Shown here in pieces: positions 34,253 through 43,648 of a stretch of 64,000 nucleotides of DNA. Every line of letters begins with the position of its first letter. The first letter of the stretch is position 1. Position numbers and translations under genes: made by a program. Source of the stretch: Paenibacillus allorhizosphaerae (GTDB taxonomy: Bacteria; Bacillota; Bacilli; Paenibacillales; NBRC-103111); the NCBI RefSeq assembly GCF_910594985.1, contig NZ_CAJVCE010000001.1, forward strand, positions 620,001 through 684,000, read 5' to 3'. The notes under the pieces were generated by a model. The model saw only the letters and a list, made by a program, of their open reading frames with translations, ran no database searches and was not told where the DNA came from.

Positions 34253-35638
34253 TCAGGCGGACACCATGCCTTTGGTCATCTCGGCTAAAAACACGAGATT
34301 GAAAATTTGCTTCGGCCTTCCTTTCCCCGCAGGACGCTGTTCTCCGACAATTGTCGCCATCTTGTCGTCCATCCACAGCACCAAAAGCCGGTGCGCCGTC
34401 CTCAGTGTAACGCCGAGAAGTTCCGCCAGTTCATCCGCCGTATACCGCGTCTCGCCGCTGCGGATCACATCGACCATGAGCTTGCTCAAATAAGCCGCCG
34501 ACATACCTGCGCGTTCCGCGCGCCGAATCCGATCCGGCGGAATCAGCGTCAAATCGAGCTTCGGCGGCTCCGTCATTTCAAGCGGCCCCATGACGCCGCG
34601 ATCTTCGCGCACGATAAAGCCGGTGCCGCTGCCCGCTTGAAGCGAATGGGTCAGCGCCATCCTGGCATGCGCTCCTGCATGCCGGGCGGAAAAACCGAAA
34701 CCGATTCCGATATTCAGCGATAGGCCGAACAACTGCTCCATCTCTTTGGCCAGCGGGATTTTGCGGCAGCCGTGAGTTACTTTCTCAAACGGGCGGCGCA
34801 GCGTAACAAACATGTATTCCTGATTGTTCAGCTGTGTGAATTCCCCTTCGAGCGAATCGGCGAAGGAAACCAGCAACCGGCGAATATCATGCTCCCGTCC
34901 TGTTACGCCGGGAGCGCTTCCAGCAGACGCATTCGCCGGTTCGTGCGCCTGCGGCTCCAGCCGAACAATCCCGATGACCACTTGAGACTGCTGATAGTGC
35001 CGACCGACGGCGGCGATGAGATTGTTCAAGGAACCTGCTACATCTTGATCGGAGGGAGAAATCCACTCGTTCGGCACTCCATGGCGGGTCAGTTCGTCGG
35101 CAACTTGCCGCATGCCGGTCAACGCCATACCGGTTTTTCCCTGCGCCAGCAAATACCGGTGAAATTCCATGACTTTGAACGGATCCGCCAGCAGCTCCTC
35201 GTCGCAGCAGTAAAGCGGTCTCGAGTACTCTCCGAGCTCCGTCCAGATTTGCTCCGCTTGACGTTTCGTAACGGTATCAACGGATAAGCCGGTTCCCGCA
35301 AACTTTCGCTCAGCCTTATACAGTGCCCGGATGAAACTCGTTCCGGACAGCGAAACGCAGTCCGAAGGAATGTGCAGAGCGATATGTTTTTCCGCTTCCC
35401 GATATACGTCCGGTTCCGAGAAAAGAAGCGCCTCAGCTTTCCCGGCCAACTTGTCGGCGGCTTCCAATGCTTGGTCGCGGTGACGGTACGTTTGGAACAG
35501 CGGCACCGCAGCGGGAACCGAACGGAGCACCGTTTGCAGATTCGATAATACCGTTTCATGACAAACGATCCCGACTTTCACCCCTGCATTCGAAGAAACA
35601 ACGGCCGTAGCTGTACGGTCTGAAACATTCGTATCCAT
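34253..35638 (-). CDS. GGDEF-like/HTH transcription regulator, degenerate copy
   Basis: A 461-residue regulator of unusual build. Residues about 20-200 form an alpha/beta sensor-like region. Residues about 215-345 align with a GGDEF-type fold, ending in SLNIGIGFGFSARHAGAHARMAL. Residues about 375-450 are a winged helix-turn-helix (TADELAELLGVTLRTAHRLL) with the tail GKGRPKQIFN. It is a clear paralogue of the protein at 51725-53101, but the GGDEY motif there is NNQEY here (271-275), and the INIDNF acidic site is IVRLE. The domain is therefore probably a ligand sensor, not an enzyme. It heads the 28181-35638 operon and is divergent from the GntR-SBP gene. Start ATG 35638; the AGGGTC-like upstream is modest. 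Confidence 0.75.
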   Translation of the reverse strand: MDTNVSDRTATAVVSSNAGVKVGIVCHETVLSNLQTVLRSVPAAVPLFQTYRHRDQALEAADKLAGKAEALLFSEPDVYREAEKHIALHIPSDCVSLSGTSFIRALYKAERKFAGTGLSVDTVTKRQAEQIWTELGEYSRPLYCCDEELLADPFKVMEFHRYLLAQGKTGMALTGMRQVADELTRHGVPNEWISPSDQDVAGSLNNLIAAVGRHYQQSQVVIGIVRLEPQAHEPANASAGSAPGVTGREHDIRRLLVSFADSLEGEFTQLNNQEYMFVTLRRPFEKVTHGCRKIPLAKEMEQLFGLSLNIGIGFGFSARHAGAHARMALTHSLQAGSGTGFIVREDRGVMGPLEMTEPPKLDLTLIPPDRIRRAERAGMSAAYLSKLMVDVIRSGETRYTADELAELLGVTLRTAHRLLVLWMDDKMATIVGEQRPAGKGRPKQIFNLVFLAEMTKGMVSA

Positions 35639-35845
35639 GAAGACCCTCCTATCGGAACTCGTAATGATTGGGGCAGACGAACGATCAACCTTTCGGTCGA
35701 TACATCAGACTTCGTTATCTAATGTACGACTTAGAAACTACAGAACAATTACCGACATCATTTTCAGCATATGTGACTCATTTCTGCTTTATGTTTTTTA
35801 TTATATTTATCGCTCTCAATCGCTGTCAAATCATTTTTATGTCGT

Positions 35846-35867
35846 TATGTAGTTTATATGTAGTTTA
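35846..35867. repeat. Tandem direct repeat upstream of GntR-SBP promoter
   Basis: TATGTAGTTTA occurs twice without a gap (35846-35856, 35857-35867), ending 8 bases before the -35 box. The spacing of one helical turn suits binding of an activator or autoregulator. Function inferred. Confidence 0.5.
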
Positions 35868-35875
35868 TAATTTTA

Positions 35876-35904
35876 TTGATGAACGTTATCGATTTGTGTA
35901 TGCT
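35876..35904 (+). promoter_or_regulatory. Promoter of GntR-SBP gene
   Basis: TTGATG (35876-35881), 17-base spacer, TATGCT (35899-35904). The leader to ATG 35950 would be about 39 bases. Confidence 0.5.
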
Positions 35905-35949
35905 TAAGTTACCCGTTCTCCCTAACCCATGCCATCGCAGGAGGATTCC

Positions 35950-37350
35950 ATGAAGCAGAGCTTGGACCGCGAATCGTTTAAACACCGCTTGGATTCGATG
36001 ATCGCCAGCTTAAGGGCCGAGATCGTTAGCGGCAATCGAAAGCCGGGCGACTATCTTCCTTCCGAATTAAGCTTGGCCGGGCAATTCGGCCTCAGCAACA
36101 AATCCGTGCGCGCAGCTCTTGCCGTACTTGTCAATGAAGGACTCGTTGAGAAAATACCTCGTGTCGGAAATAAAATAACGAATCCGCGTGCGGCTGCGAA
36201 TCCGCAACCTGTTACGGTACGACTCGGCGCTCAAAACGTAGTCGAACGCGATATCGAACTCTCTTCCTTGCTCCGCGCCTTTGAGCATCTTCATCCGAAC
36301 ATCAAGGTCGAGCTCATCCCCTTGCCGTCGCTGCGGTATTACAAAACCGCCAAACAATACATGACAAGCGGCATGCTGGATGCGTTCACCATGTCGTACC
36401 GGGACTACATCGACTTTGTCGAGCACGACGGCTTGGCCAGCCTTGAACCATTCGAGCCGGACACGCATGCGTATCCGTTTTTGAACAAGGCATACGCGCA
36501 TGAAGAATTGCTCTACGTGAAGCCGGTTGCGTTCTCTCCGATTGTGCTGCTGTATAACAAAAACCATTTTAAACAGAGCGGGCTCAGCGAGCCGGACAGC
36601 AGCTGGACGTGGGAAGATTTGTTCCGCTGCGCGGAGCAGCTGGAGCTGCCGAAGGAGCGGCTCGGCTTTTATTTTCATCTGTTCTCTTACAACCGCTGGC
36701 CGATCTTTCTTATGCAAAGCGGCGTCCGGTTCGAACGCAGGCCGGGGGGCGGGCTGTCCTTTGACCGCGACAAATTCATTGCCGGCATTCGGACTTGCAG
36801 GGAGCTGCTGCAGAAGCGCAATGTGCTGCCGGGTTACCTCTCCGAGAACGATTCGGATGCGGAAGTGCTGTTCCTGAACGAAAAAGTATCGATGATCATG
36901 ACAACCTATTTCAGTCTGAACAAGTTGAAAGCGGCCTCTTTCCCGATGGATATCGCACCGCTGCCATATTCGGAGCAGCCGATCACGATGCTGCTGACGC
37001 TCGGGATCGGGGTTAACGCCGGATCGCGAGTCAAACCGGAGGCGAAAATGCTCGCGGAATTTATTGCGGGCCGCGACGGCCAGCAAATGATTCGCAGTTC
37101 CTCTTTGACGCTGCCCGCGCGAAGAACCTCGGCGGAGTGGACGGAAGTATCCCGCGATAAGGAGCCGTACCGTTTCCACATGTACCGGGAAATCATCCCC
37201 ACGTTTCATCTGTATACGGATCTGCAGTTGAGCCTGATGGAGCTAGGTGAATTGAACGTCATCCTGAAGCTGTATTGGTCTCATATGGAAGATGAGCGTT
37301 CCATATGCGAACGGGTAGCGAACATCGGCAGTGCGTATTTCTTGCAATAG
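35950..37350 (+). CDS. GntR DNA-binding domain fused to solute-binding protein domain
   Basis: A 466-residue cytoplasmic fusion. Residues about 10-80 are a GntR winged helix (GDYLPSELSLAGQFGLSNKS, then VRAALAVLVNEGLVEKIP). The rest, to the C-terminus, is a family 1 extracellular solute-binding fold: FEHLHPNIKVELIPLP, VLLYNKNHFKQSGLSEPDSS, WTWEDLFRCAEQL, as in lipoprotein SBPs. There is no signal peptide and no GntR UTRA or FCD domain. The ATG at 35950 follows CAGGAGG. The protein probably senses an internal oligosaccharide with the SBP fold and switches DNA binding. It is divergent from the GGDEF-like regulator operon and convergent with the beta-helix gene. Confidence 0.85.
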   Translation: MKQSLDRESFKHRLDSMIASLRAEIVSGNRKPGDYLPSELSLAGQFGLSNKSVRAALAVLVNEGLVEKIPRVGNKITNPRAAANPQPVTVRLGAQNVVERDIELSSLLRAFEHLHPNIKVELIPLPSLRYYKTAKQYMTSGMLDAFTMSYRDYIDFVEHDGLASLEPFEPDTHAYPFLNKAYAHEELLYVKPVAFSPIVLLYNKNHFKQSGLSEPDSSWTWEDLFRCAEQLELPKERLGFYFHLFSYNRWPIFLMQSGVRFERRPGGGLSFDRDKFIAGIRTCRELLQKRNVLPGYLSENDSDAEVLFLNEKVSMIMTTYFSLNKLKAASFPMDIAPLPYSEQPITMLLTLGIGVNAGSRVKPEAKMLAEFIAGRDGQQMIRSSSLTLPARRTSAEWTEVSRDKEPYRFHMYREIIPTFHLYTDLQLSLMELGELNVILKLYWSHMEDERSICERVANIGSAYFLQ

Positions 37351-37352
37351 AA

Positions 37353-37399
37353 AAAGGAGCTGCTGCACCGAGAAGATGATCGGTCAGGCATGCTCCTTT
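37353..37399 (+). terminator. Terminator of GntR-SBP gene
   Basis: AAAGGAGC (37353-37360)/GCTCCTTT (37392-37399) right after the stop codon, with a long structured loop including CACCGA/TCGGTC-like pairs, followed by ATTTG. It may also serve the convergent beta-helix gene. Confidence 0.6.
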
Positions 37400-37431
37400 A
37401 TTTGTGTTACACGGACTTGCAGCCCGGCTCG

Positions 37432-40395
37432 CTACACCGTGCGAAACGCAATGACGCCAAGCTCGATTGAAAAGAAAGCTCCCTTGTCCCCGTCAGCACT
37501 GAAATTCGTTGCGACGACACCGATACGGTCCCCGGCCTGGAACTGCGTGTCGCCGCTAACGTTTCCTACCGCCGTGCCGTTCGCGGCAACCTCGCCTCCG
37601 ACGCCTTCAATCCAAGGTGACCCATTGCGCGTTAGCGTCAATTCGAACGCGGCGGCATTTGCTGATTCACCGCTGATGTACGCAGCCGCATACGTTTCTA
37701 CTCGACCATCCGCCGCCATTACATATTCGCCGGTCGGATGTTGCTCGGACCGCTTCATCTTCACGCCGGATACGAACTTCTCTTTCGTTTCGGCATAATA
37801 TTGCAGCGTCTGTACCGTCCTCCCAAGCTCTTTCCACTTCGCTCCGTCCCACACGATCGACTGGCCCAAATCCGTGTCGTAATACACGAAGCCGAGGGCA
37901 ATACCATCCCTATCCGCGTCCGGCCGTTCGGAAGAAACGCCTGACGTTCGGATCGGATGAATCGGATCGGACTCCGAACGGCTGTTCAGCATGGAGGCGA
38001 ACTCGGGTCTAAGCTTCGGTTTGGATCGAAGCAAGCCATCAGACAATCTCGTCCGCAGATGGCTATGTTTTAGAAATTGATTATAGGCAATGAAGCCGTA
38101 CCGGTCCAAAAGCTCCGGCTTGGCAAGGCCGGCGATGACCGGGGTGCGAATAACGCAATGAAGGAACGATGTTCCGCCTTCGGACTCGAGCTTGCAAAAG
38201 TCTCCTTTGTCCTGCGCGAAAGCAGCCTCGAACGCACAGTTCTCCATCGTAAGCCTGCCTTGATGCGGCTTCCCTTTCGAGCCGGATAACTGGAAACCGC
38301 GGATGCCGCACTCATCCAAAGACAGATCGGCCGGCGACTCCTGAACGACAGCGTACAGGTTGGAGCAATGCTTCAGCTCTATTTTCGGATACAGCGAGTA
38401 TTCGTCCCGTTCCGCGTTATCCGGCGACAGCATGATGAGATGCGCCCCGTCCGTCTGCTCCGGGGACACGGGAGCCTGCTCATCGAGCATCACGTGATCG
38501 AACTTCATGAGACAGTTCGGTTTCAGCCCTTCGGACGATGTATAACCGCCTTTGCGCGACAACCGGTATCCCGCCGAATCTTTAATTTCAAACAGTCGTA
38601 CGCCCCGTTCCCTTCCGTCCACGAGCACATTGGTGAATTGAATCGTTTGCGGAAAAAACAAACGGTCTTCCGGAGTCGTTCTGGAGAAAGCAGGCAGCTT
38701 CATGATCCAGGCCGGTTTGACCGCCTGCGGAACCGCTGTGTAATCGAAAATGAAATTATCGATTATGATACTGCGTCCGAAGCCGATCGGATATTTGTAA
38801 TTGAATTGCGCCGGCGTGTGATATAGCACGCAGGCTTCCACATCGTCCGTCAGGAGCAGCCGGCAGTTGCGGATTCGTATGTGTCCGTCCCATTTGGCCC
38901 CGAAATCTCTGCGGTAATTAATGAACTGGCCGCCTCCGTACCGCTTTGAATTCTCGATGATCAAATCGCCGCCGCCGGTCACGGATATGCCCCGGAACCC
39001 AACCTCCGTCTCCTGAATATACAAATTCCAGCAGTGGAAATGCACGTCGATCCGGTTCAGCCGGCAATTTTGGATTCGGAAATTTTTCATCAGGTTCGTT
39101 CCAAATACGCCCCAGTGCACCAGACTTCCTTCCGCCGTGACATTGCGAAATACCGGATTGAGCACGCGAGCCCCCCCGATCCCGTAAGTTCCGGCGCCTA
39201 CGTCTTTTCCCGGGCCTCCGCGGTCCTGTTCCCACGGAATGAGCTTCACGTTCTCCAGCAATACATCATAGACGAGATTAAAATAGAAAAAGCCGAACCG
39301 GGCCTGCATGGAGATATCTTTCATTCCCGGCTCAAGCCCAACGAATTGATTGCGTAAGACGGTCCGGCTTCGCTTGACTTGAATGCCGCTCCAGTAGTAC
39401 CCGTCGTACTTTTGACCGGGCAAGTTGCCGGAAACGAGGAACGTCCCGCCTTCGATCGTCAGGACATTTTCATCGCAAGGATATGCCGTAAGGCTTGTAA
39501 TGTCTTTGAACGTCCAAGCCAAATCGCCCATAATGCGGCCGTACTCATCGACATAAAAGAAATCTTCGCGCGCCCAGCCCGTCTGATTCTCATAGCCGCT
39601 GCGGGCACCAATCAAATCGTTCTTGTCGGCGACAACCACCAGGCAATTTTTATATTGGGCAAGCTCGGGGATCAGCGTCGTGCCCGGCTTTAACCGTTTG
39701 AGCAGCGCCGTCTTCTCTTCCGGTTTCAAGGTGATGGTGATCGGATTTTTCGACGGATTGACCACGAACCGCGGATTCGCCTTCGTACTCTTACTCTCGT
39801 CGATATGGAAGATGGAACTGCCCCATTGCACGGGGGTTTGAATCGGGATCGTATGCGCCGATTTGATCCAGTATTCGCCGCTCGGGTTCCACACCGGCAG
39901 CTTGCGCAGATTTGCGTATGTATGAGCCTTCTTGATCTGTTCGCCGTCATCATTCGTTTTGTCGCCGACGACGCCGAACATTTTATAGTTAATATAGGGG
40001 CCGGGAAGCAGTCGCGCCATCAAGCCTCCCTGCAGCTTATGGACGGCTCCTCCGTCCTCGGGAACATTGGTGGAAGCAATGACGTATTCCGCACCTCCCC
40101 CGTCTCCGGGCTCATAATAGCCCATCGTCCGTACGAGCATTCCGTCCGAAAGCCCTGAAGCGGCAGCTTTCAGTTCGCCTACAGTCAGGAAATAATTCAT
40201 TTCCTTCCTCCTCTCCGGTTCTTCGGCCGTGTCTGTCTTGGGAGTGTCGTTTCCCGACTGAATGAACCCCGCATAGCCTGCAGCAACGGCCGCCGCACCC
40301 GTTAACCCGATCGACGCGAGAAGCTTGCGTCTGCTGATCGTTCTTCGCGATACTTCCGGTTGGTCCGGCTCCCGATCTTGAGGATGATCGCTCAA
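37432..40395 (-). CDS. Tat-exported beta-helix protein, 987 residues
   Basis: A 987-residue protein with a twin-arginine signal near residues 17-45 (SRRTISRRKLLASIGLTGAAAVAAG). A pectate-lyase-like or tailspike-like beta-helix follows, with rungs such as NFRIQNCRLNRIDVHF and ENVKLIPWEQD. The C-terminal part (about 850-987) is a separate beta domain near DTDLGQSIVWDGAKWKELG. The start is TTG at 40395 with AGAGGAG upstream; no in-frame ATG fits better. It is a cousin of the protein at 10593. It is the last gene of the 37432-53101 cluster, next to an SGNH esterase. Likely extracellular polysaccharide processing; the catalytic residues are not identifiable. Confidence 0.8.
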   Translation of the reverse strand: MSDHPQDREPDQPEVSRRTISRRKLLASIGLTGAAAVAAGYAGFIQSGNDTPKTDTAEEPERRKEMNYFLTVGELKAAASGLSDGMLVRTMGYYEPGDGGGAEYVIASTNVPEDGGAVHKLQGGLMARLLPGPYINYKMFGVVGDKTNDDGEQIKKAHTYANLRKLPVWNPSGEYWIKSAHTIPIQTPVQWGSSIFHIDESKSTKANPRFVVNPSKNPITITLKPEEKTALLKRLKPGTTLIPELAQYKNCLVVVADKNDLIGARSGYENQTGWAREDFFYVDEYGRIMGDLAWTFKDITSLTAYPCDENVLTIEGGTFLVSGNLPGQKYDGYYWSGIQVKRSRTVLRNQFVGLEPGMKDISMQARFGFFYFNLVYDVLLENVKLIPWEQDRGGPGKDVGAGTYGIGGARVLNPVFRNVTAEGSLVHWGVFGTNLMKNFRIQNCRLNRIDVHFHCWNLYIQETEVGFRGISVTGGGDLIIENSKRYGGGQFINYRRDFGAKWDGHIRIRNCRLLLTDDVEACVLYHTPAQFNYKYPIGFGRSIIIDNFIFDYTAVPQAVKPAWIMKLPAFSRTTPEDRLFFPQTIQFTNVLVDGRERGVRLFEIKDSAGYRLSRKGGYTSSEGLKPNCLMKFDHVMLDEQAPVSPEQTDGAHLIMLSPDNAERDEYSLYPKIELKHCSNLYAVVQESPADLSLDECGIRGFQLSGSKGKPHQGRLTMENCAFEAAFAQDKGDFCKLESEGGTSFLHCVIRTPVIAGLAKPELLDRYGFIAYNQFLKHSHLRTRLSDGLLRSKPKLRPEFASMLNSRSESDPIHPIRTSGVSSERPDADRDGIALGFVYYDTDLGQSIVWDGAKWKELGRTVQTLQYYAETKEKFVSGVKMKRSEQHPTGEYVMAADGRVETYAAAYISGESANAAAFELTLTRNGSPWIEGVGGEVAANGTAVGNVSGDTQFQAGDRIGVVATNFSADGDKGAFFSIELGVIAFRTV

Positions 40396-40484
40396 CCCGC
40401 ATTCTCCTCTCTTAAAATAGATACTTTGTAAGCCTCAAGATGCACTTCCATCCTATAACCATTCTCGAAACAAGTGTGGGTTTT

Positions 40485-41195
40485 CTACTGATCGGTTTGA
40501 AGCTGCTGCTCGATCAATTCCGTTACTTTTGCCCCGAGCAGTGCGTATCCTTCGTCGGTAAAATGTACATTGCGCGGAAGCTGGTTCCCGTCAAGCCGGT
40601 CGGCCACATGCCCATGCAAGTCGTTGACGGCGATCCCGAGCTCATTCATCACCTTCGCCGCACGGTCGTTATACGTCAGCTCCGAACCGGGTACACGCCC
40701 GACCGCGCCTTCCGGTACGGGTGTAGTTGACGCCCATATGAGACGGGCACCGGTCTGCTGCAGCCTTGTAGCAAGCGTGCGCAGATGTTGTTCGTATTGC
40801 TCCGGCGTACTTACCAGACGACCGGCAAGATCGAGCGCGCCGTCCTGCAAATATTTCAGATCGTGCAAGCCCCAGTTGAAATGAATGATCCGCCACTTCT
40901 TGCTTCCGAGCCACTTATCGAGCCATTGCAGCCCCCGGGCCGAGTCTCCGCCGTTTACAGGTATGCGGCATACGTTCGCTTTCCCCGCTAACGCTTGTCG
41001 AACCGGTATCGTGTATCCCATCGAGATGGAGTCGCCGATCAGCAGCACATGCTCGAGCGATGGATCGAGTTCCACATATTGAAATTCGGGTCTGTCTTTC
41101 TGATTGACGTTCAGGGCGGCGTCCCACGCTTCCTTGCTGCTGTATATGCAAGCAGCTTCCGTCTTCCCCGCCTTAGCGGATGCTTGATCGTTCAC
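40485..41195 (-). CDS. SGNH/GDSL hydrolase
   Basis: A 236-residue serine hydrolase. Block I is LLIGDSISMGY (Ser near 56), block II has GGDSARGLQW, block III GLHDLKYL, and the C-terminal catalytic His is in NVHFTDEGYALLG. The start is GTG at 41195, with TGGAGGG upstream. No signal peptide is seen, so it is probably cytoplasmic. It lies between the solute-binding gene and the beta-helix gene. SGNH enzymes near polysaccharide genes often remove acetyl esters; this role is inferred. Confidence 0.88.
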   Translation of the reverse strand: MNDQASAKAGKTEAACIYSSKEAWDAALNVNQKDRPEFQYVELDPSLEHVLLIGDSISMGYTIPVRQALAGKANVCRIPVNGGDSARGLQWLDKWLGSKKWRIIHFNWGLHDLKYLQDGALDLAGRLVSTPEQYEQHLRTLATRLQQTGARLIWASTTPVPEGAVGRVPGSELTYNDRAAKVMNELGIAVNDLHGHVADRLDGNQLPRNVHFTDEGYALLGAKVTELIEQQLQTDQ

Positions 41196-41238
41196 GGTTT
41201 ATCCCTCCATAACGGTTTATCGTACATTCAAGGCATGA

Positions 41239-41268
41239 GGGCTGTCTCAATGGGGATTGAAACAGCCC
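41239..41268 (-). terminator. Hairpin after solute-binding gene
   Basis: GGGCTGT (41239-41245)/ACAGCCC (41262-41268) with inner TCAAT/ATTGA. It lies between the solute-binding and SGNH genes. There is no T-run, so it may attenuate rather than end transcription. Confidence 0.45.
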
Positions 41269-41284
41269 TTCGCTGCGCTTGCGA

Positions 41285-42610
41285 TTATTTTTTCATCTCG
41301 GCTTGAATCTTGCTGTCGGCGCGTTCCGCCGCCGCCCGGAGAGCCGTATTGGCGTCCGTGCCCTTCTGATAATCCATCAGCGCCGTGAACAGCTCGGTCT
41401 CGACGAAGCTTTGGTATTTCGTCTTGATCGTCGGCGCCGCATACGTTTGCGGGAACAACGACTTAATGTTTTTCCCTTTCAGCTTCGGATCGTCCACTCC
41501 TAGGTCGGCGGCCAACTTCGACCCATCCTTCAATATCGTATTCGCGGATCCCGCTCTAACCATGTATTTCTGGAAGTCTTCGGACGCAATGTAGTCGAGC
41601 ACCTGGAACGCTGCATCCTTGTTCTTGCTTGTCTGCGTGATGTAGAAATACGTCGGATACGATTGCGGCCCGATTCCGGGCTTTTCTTTGAGGAACGGAA
41701 GCTGCACGACGTCCCAGTTCATTCCCTCCGGCCGCGTTCCACTTAACGATGCGTACATGGCGGCTGTCATATTTTTCAGGAACGGATCGGTCTGGGTCGC
41801 CAGTGCATATTTCGTTCCCGGCACTTCATTCCCGGGGATTTTGAAGAACCGGGCCAAGTTCTCGAATGACTTCTTGAAATCTTCGCTCGTAATATTCGTC
41901 TTGAACGTCTTCGGATCGAGCGGATTGACCGAGTTTTGGTCAAGCAGCAGCAAATGCTGGAAAGACATTGTCAGCCCTTTGTACTGAACGCCGCCTTCGT
42001 TGCGCGTCATTTTCCGGGCCAGTTCGTACAATTCGTCCCAAGTCATGCCGTCTTTCGGATACGCAACGCCGAATTTATCGAACAAATCTTTGTTGTAGAA
42101 CAGCGCGCCGGAAGTGGTGCTTACAGGCATCCCGTAAATGCCGCCGTTCGCAAAGCCTTTCTGGATTTCGACCGTACTCGGTTCGAGCTTGCCGATGTCG
42201 AAATTGTATTTCTTGATTAAATCGCTAATGTCGTATTGCAGATCGTATGTCGTCAAAAAGTTTTGCGTGAGCCCGACGGAACTGATCATAATATCGAACG
42301 ACTGTCCGGCCGTCAGCAGCTCCGGCAATGTTTTGCTGTCCTTTTGCATGATGTATTTGACGTTGATGTGAGGCAGCTTTTCCTTGATTTTGCTGCCGTA
42401 CTGCTCCATGAATTTCTCTTCCGTAATGTTGTTGCTCGTCAAGTAAAACGTGATGTCGACCGGATCGTTTTTGAACTTGGCGTTCGTCGGCCCGCCCGCT
42501 TTGTCTCCTGCAGGCTTGTTGCCGGGATTCGCCGGAGCGCCTCCGCTGCAGCCCGCCGCAATGACTGCGAGCAACAGCAAAGAAACCAACAGCGTTCTCT
42601 TTTTCTCCAT
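41285..42610 (-). CDS. ABC sugar transporter solute-binding lipoprotein
   Basis: A 441-residue family 1 solute-binding lipoprotein. The signal peptide ends AAGC with Cys21 lipidated. The shared motif FYNKDLFDKFGVAYPKDG and MTWDELYELARKM relates it to the proteins at 1196, 5098 and 57962. GAGAGGGG precedes the ATG at 42610. A promoter with a cre-like site lies just upstream, so it can be expressed separately from the large cluster. It lies between two esterase genes. No permease gene is nearby. Predicted ligand: an oligosaccharide released by the beta-helix protein. Confidence 0.9.
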   Translation of the reverse strand: MEKKRTLLVSLLLLAVIAAGCSGGAPANPGNKPAGDKAGGPTNAKFKNDPVDITFYLTSNNITEEKFMEQYGSKIKEKLPHINVKYIMQKDSKTLPELLTAGQSFDIMISSVGLTQNFLTTYDLQYDISDLIKKYNFDIGKLEPSTVEIQKGFANGGIYGMPVSTTSGALFYNKDLFDKFGVAYPKDGMTWDELYELARKMTRNEGGVQYKGLTMSFQHLLLLDQNSVNPLDPKTFKTNITSEDFKKSFENLARFFKIPGNEVPGTKYALATQTDPFLKNMTAAMYASLSGTRPEGMNWDVVQLPFLKEKPGIGPQSYPTYFYITQTSKNKDAAFQVLDYIASEDFQKYMVRAGSANTILKDGSKLAADLGVDDPKLKGKNIKSLFPQTYAAPTIKTKYQSFVETELFTALMDYQKGTDANTALRAAAERADSKIQAEMKK

Positions 42611-42657
42611 CTGTGACTACCCCTCTCTTCATGCACTTAAGTATCATTCTGTTCCCT

Positions 42658-42686
42658 AGCATATCCTGCTTTGTAAGCGAGTACAA
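42658..42686 (-). promoter_or_regulatory. Promoter with overlapping cre-like site
   Basis: Minus strand TTGTAC (42686-42681), 17-base spacer, TATGCT (42663-42658). TGTAAGCGAGTACA at 42672-42685 (plus strand), one mismatch from cre, overlaps the -35 and spacer. Carbon catabolite repression of the solute-binding gene is inferred. Confidence 0.45.
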
Positions 42687-42768
42687 TGGTTTCGGGTTGC
42701 GATAAAATGTCGAAAAATACGTTGGCACGAAGAGAGGAATTTCAAATTTTTTTGTTGATAAGATCGAC

Positions 42769-43548
42769 TTATAGACCGTGTTTTTGCAAAAATAATTCGA
42801 TATGCCGAACGCTGAGCCGCTGCGCAGGCGTATCCGTACCGTAGCCGAACCCGTGCTTCACGCCCGGCAGTACGATCAGATCGGCGTTCCCGCCGCTCGC
42901 ATTGATCCGGTGGCACATTTCGGACGTATCCGCAAGCGTTGTCGTCGGGTCGTTATCCCCTTGAATAAACAGGAAGGGGGGCAAACCGCCTTTCATCCGA
43001 TGTACGCGATGCACCGGAGATGCCGTACGGAACAGCTCCGGTTCCGCTTCCGCGGTTGCCGCCATGAACACGTTCACAAAATCGCGCTTAATGAACAGCG
43101 TCGTTACCGGACAGTAACAGATGGCCGCCCGGGGAACGGTATCGGCGTTCGTCAATTCCGCCGTCGCGCCCAGCGGGTCGTCTTCCGGCACCGTCGCCAG
43201 CATCGCCGCCAAATGGCCGCCGGCCGAAGAACCTACGACGGCCACGGCATCGGGAGCATAGCCGTATCGTCCGGCTTGCTGTTTCACAAACTGCATCGCA
43301 AGCCGCACGTCCTCCAGCTGGCTTGGAAAAACATAGTCCGGAGCCAATCGGTATCCCGCCGATGCGCAAACGTAGCCCCGTTCGCAGAAGTATTTGGCTA
43401 CGCCGTGCCACTGCTGCTTATTGCCGGCGGACCAGCCTCCCCCGTGAATAAAGAACAGGCAGGCGCCGTTCGGGCTCTCCGGCAAAAAAAGATCGATTTT
43501 GCGGTGCTCCGCGTAATCGCTGCTATAGACCGTTTCCAAATGTTCCAT
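42769..43548 (-). CDS. Alpha/beta-hydrolase esterase (HSL/DLH-like)
   Basis: A 259-residue alpha/beta hydrolase. The oxyanion motif is HGGGWSAG (about residues 35-42), the nucleophile elbow GSSAGG (near 107), the acid DNDPTT, and the catalytic His in GVKHGFGYG. A ribosome site AAGGGG precedes the ATG at 43548. No signal peptide is present. It lies between the M20 amidohydrolase and the solute-binding gene. It most likely hydrolyses acyl esters of a sugar in the cytoplasm. Confidence 0.88.
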   Translation of the reverse strand: MEHLETVYSSDYAEHRKIDLFLPESPNGACLFFIHGGGWSAGNKQQWHGVAKYFCERGYVCASAGYRLAPDYVFPSQLEDVRLAMQFVKQQAGRYGYAPDAVAVVGSSAGGHLAAMLATVPEDDPLGATAELTNADTVPRAAICYCPVTTLFIKRDFVNVFMAATAEAEPELFRTASPVHRVHRMKGGLPPFLFIQGDNDPTTTLADTSEMCHRINASGGNADLIVLPGVKHGFGYGTDTPAQRLSVRHIELFLQKHGL

Positions 43549-43648
43549 GAAGCGACACCCCTTTGTCCATTGTCTTCGAAAGACGTACGATTATAAACCG
43601 CCGCCATGTATCGCCAACGGTTCGTCGTACCCACTTTCGGGCTTGCGG

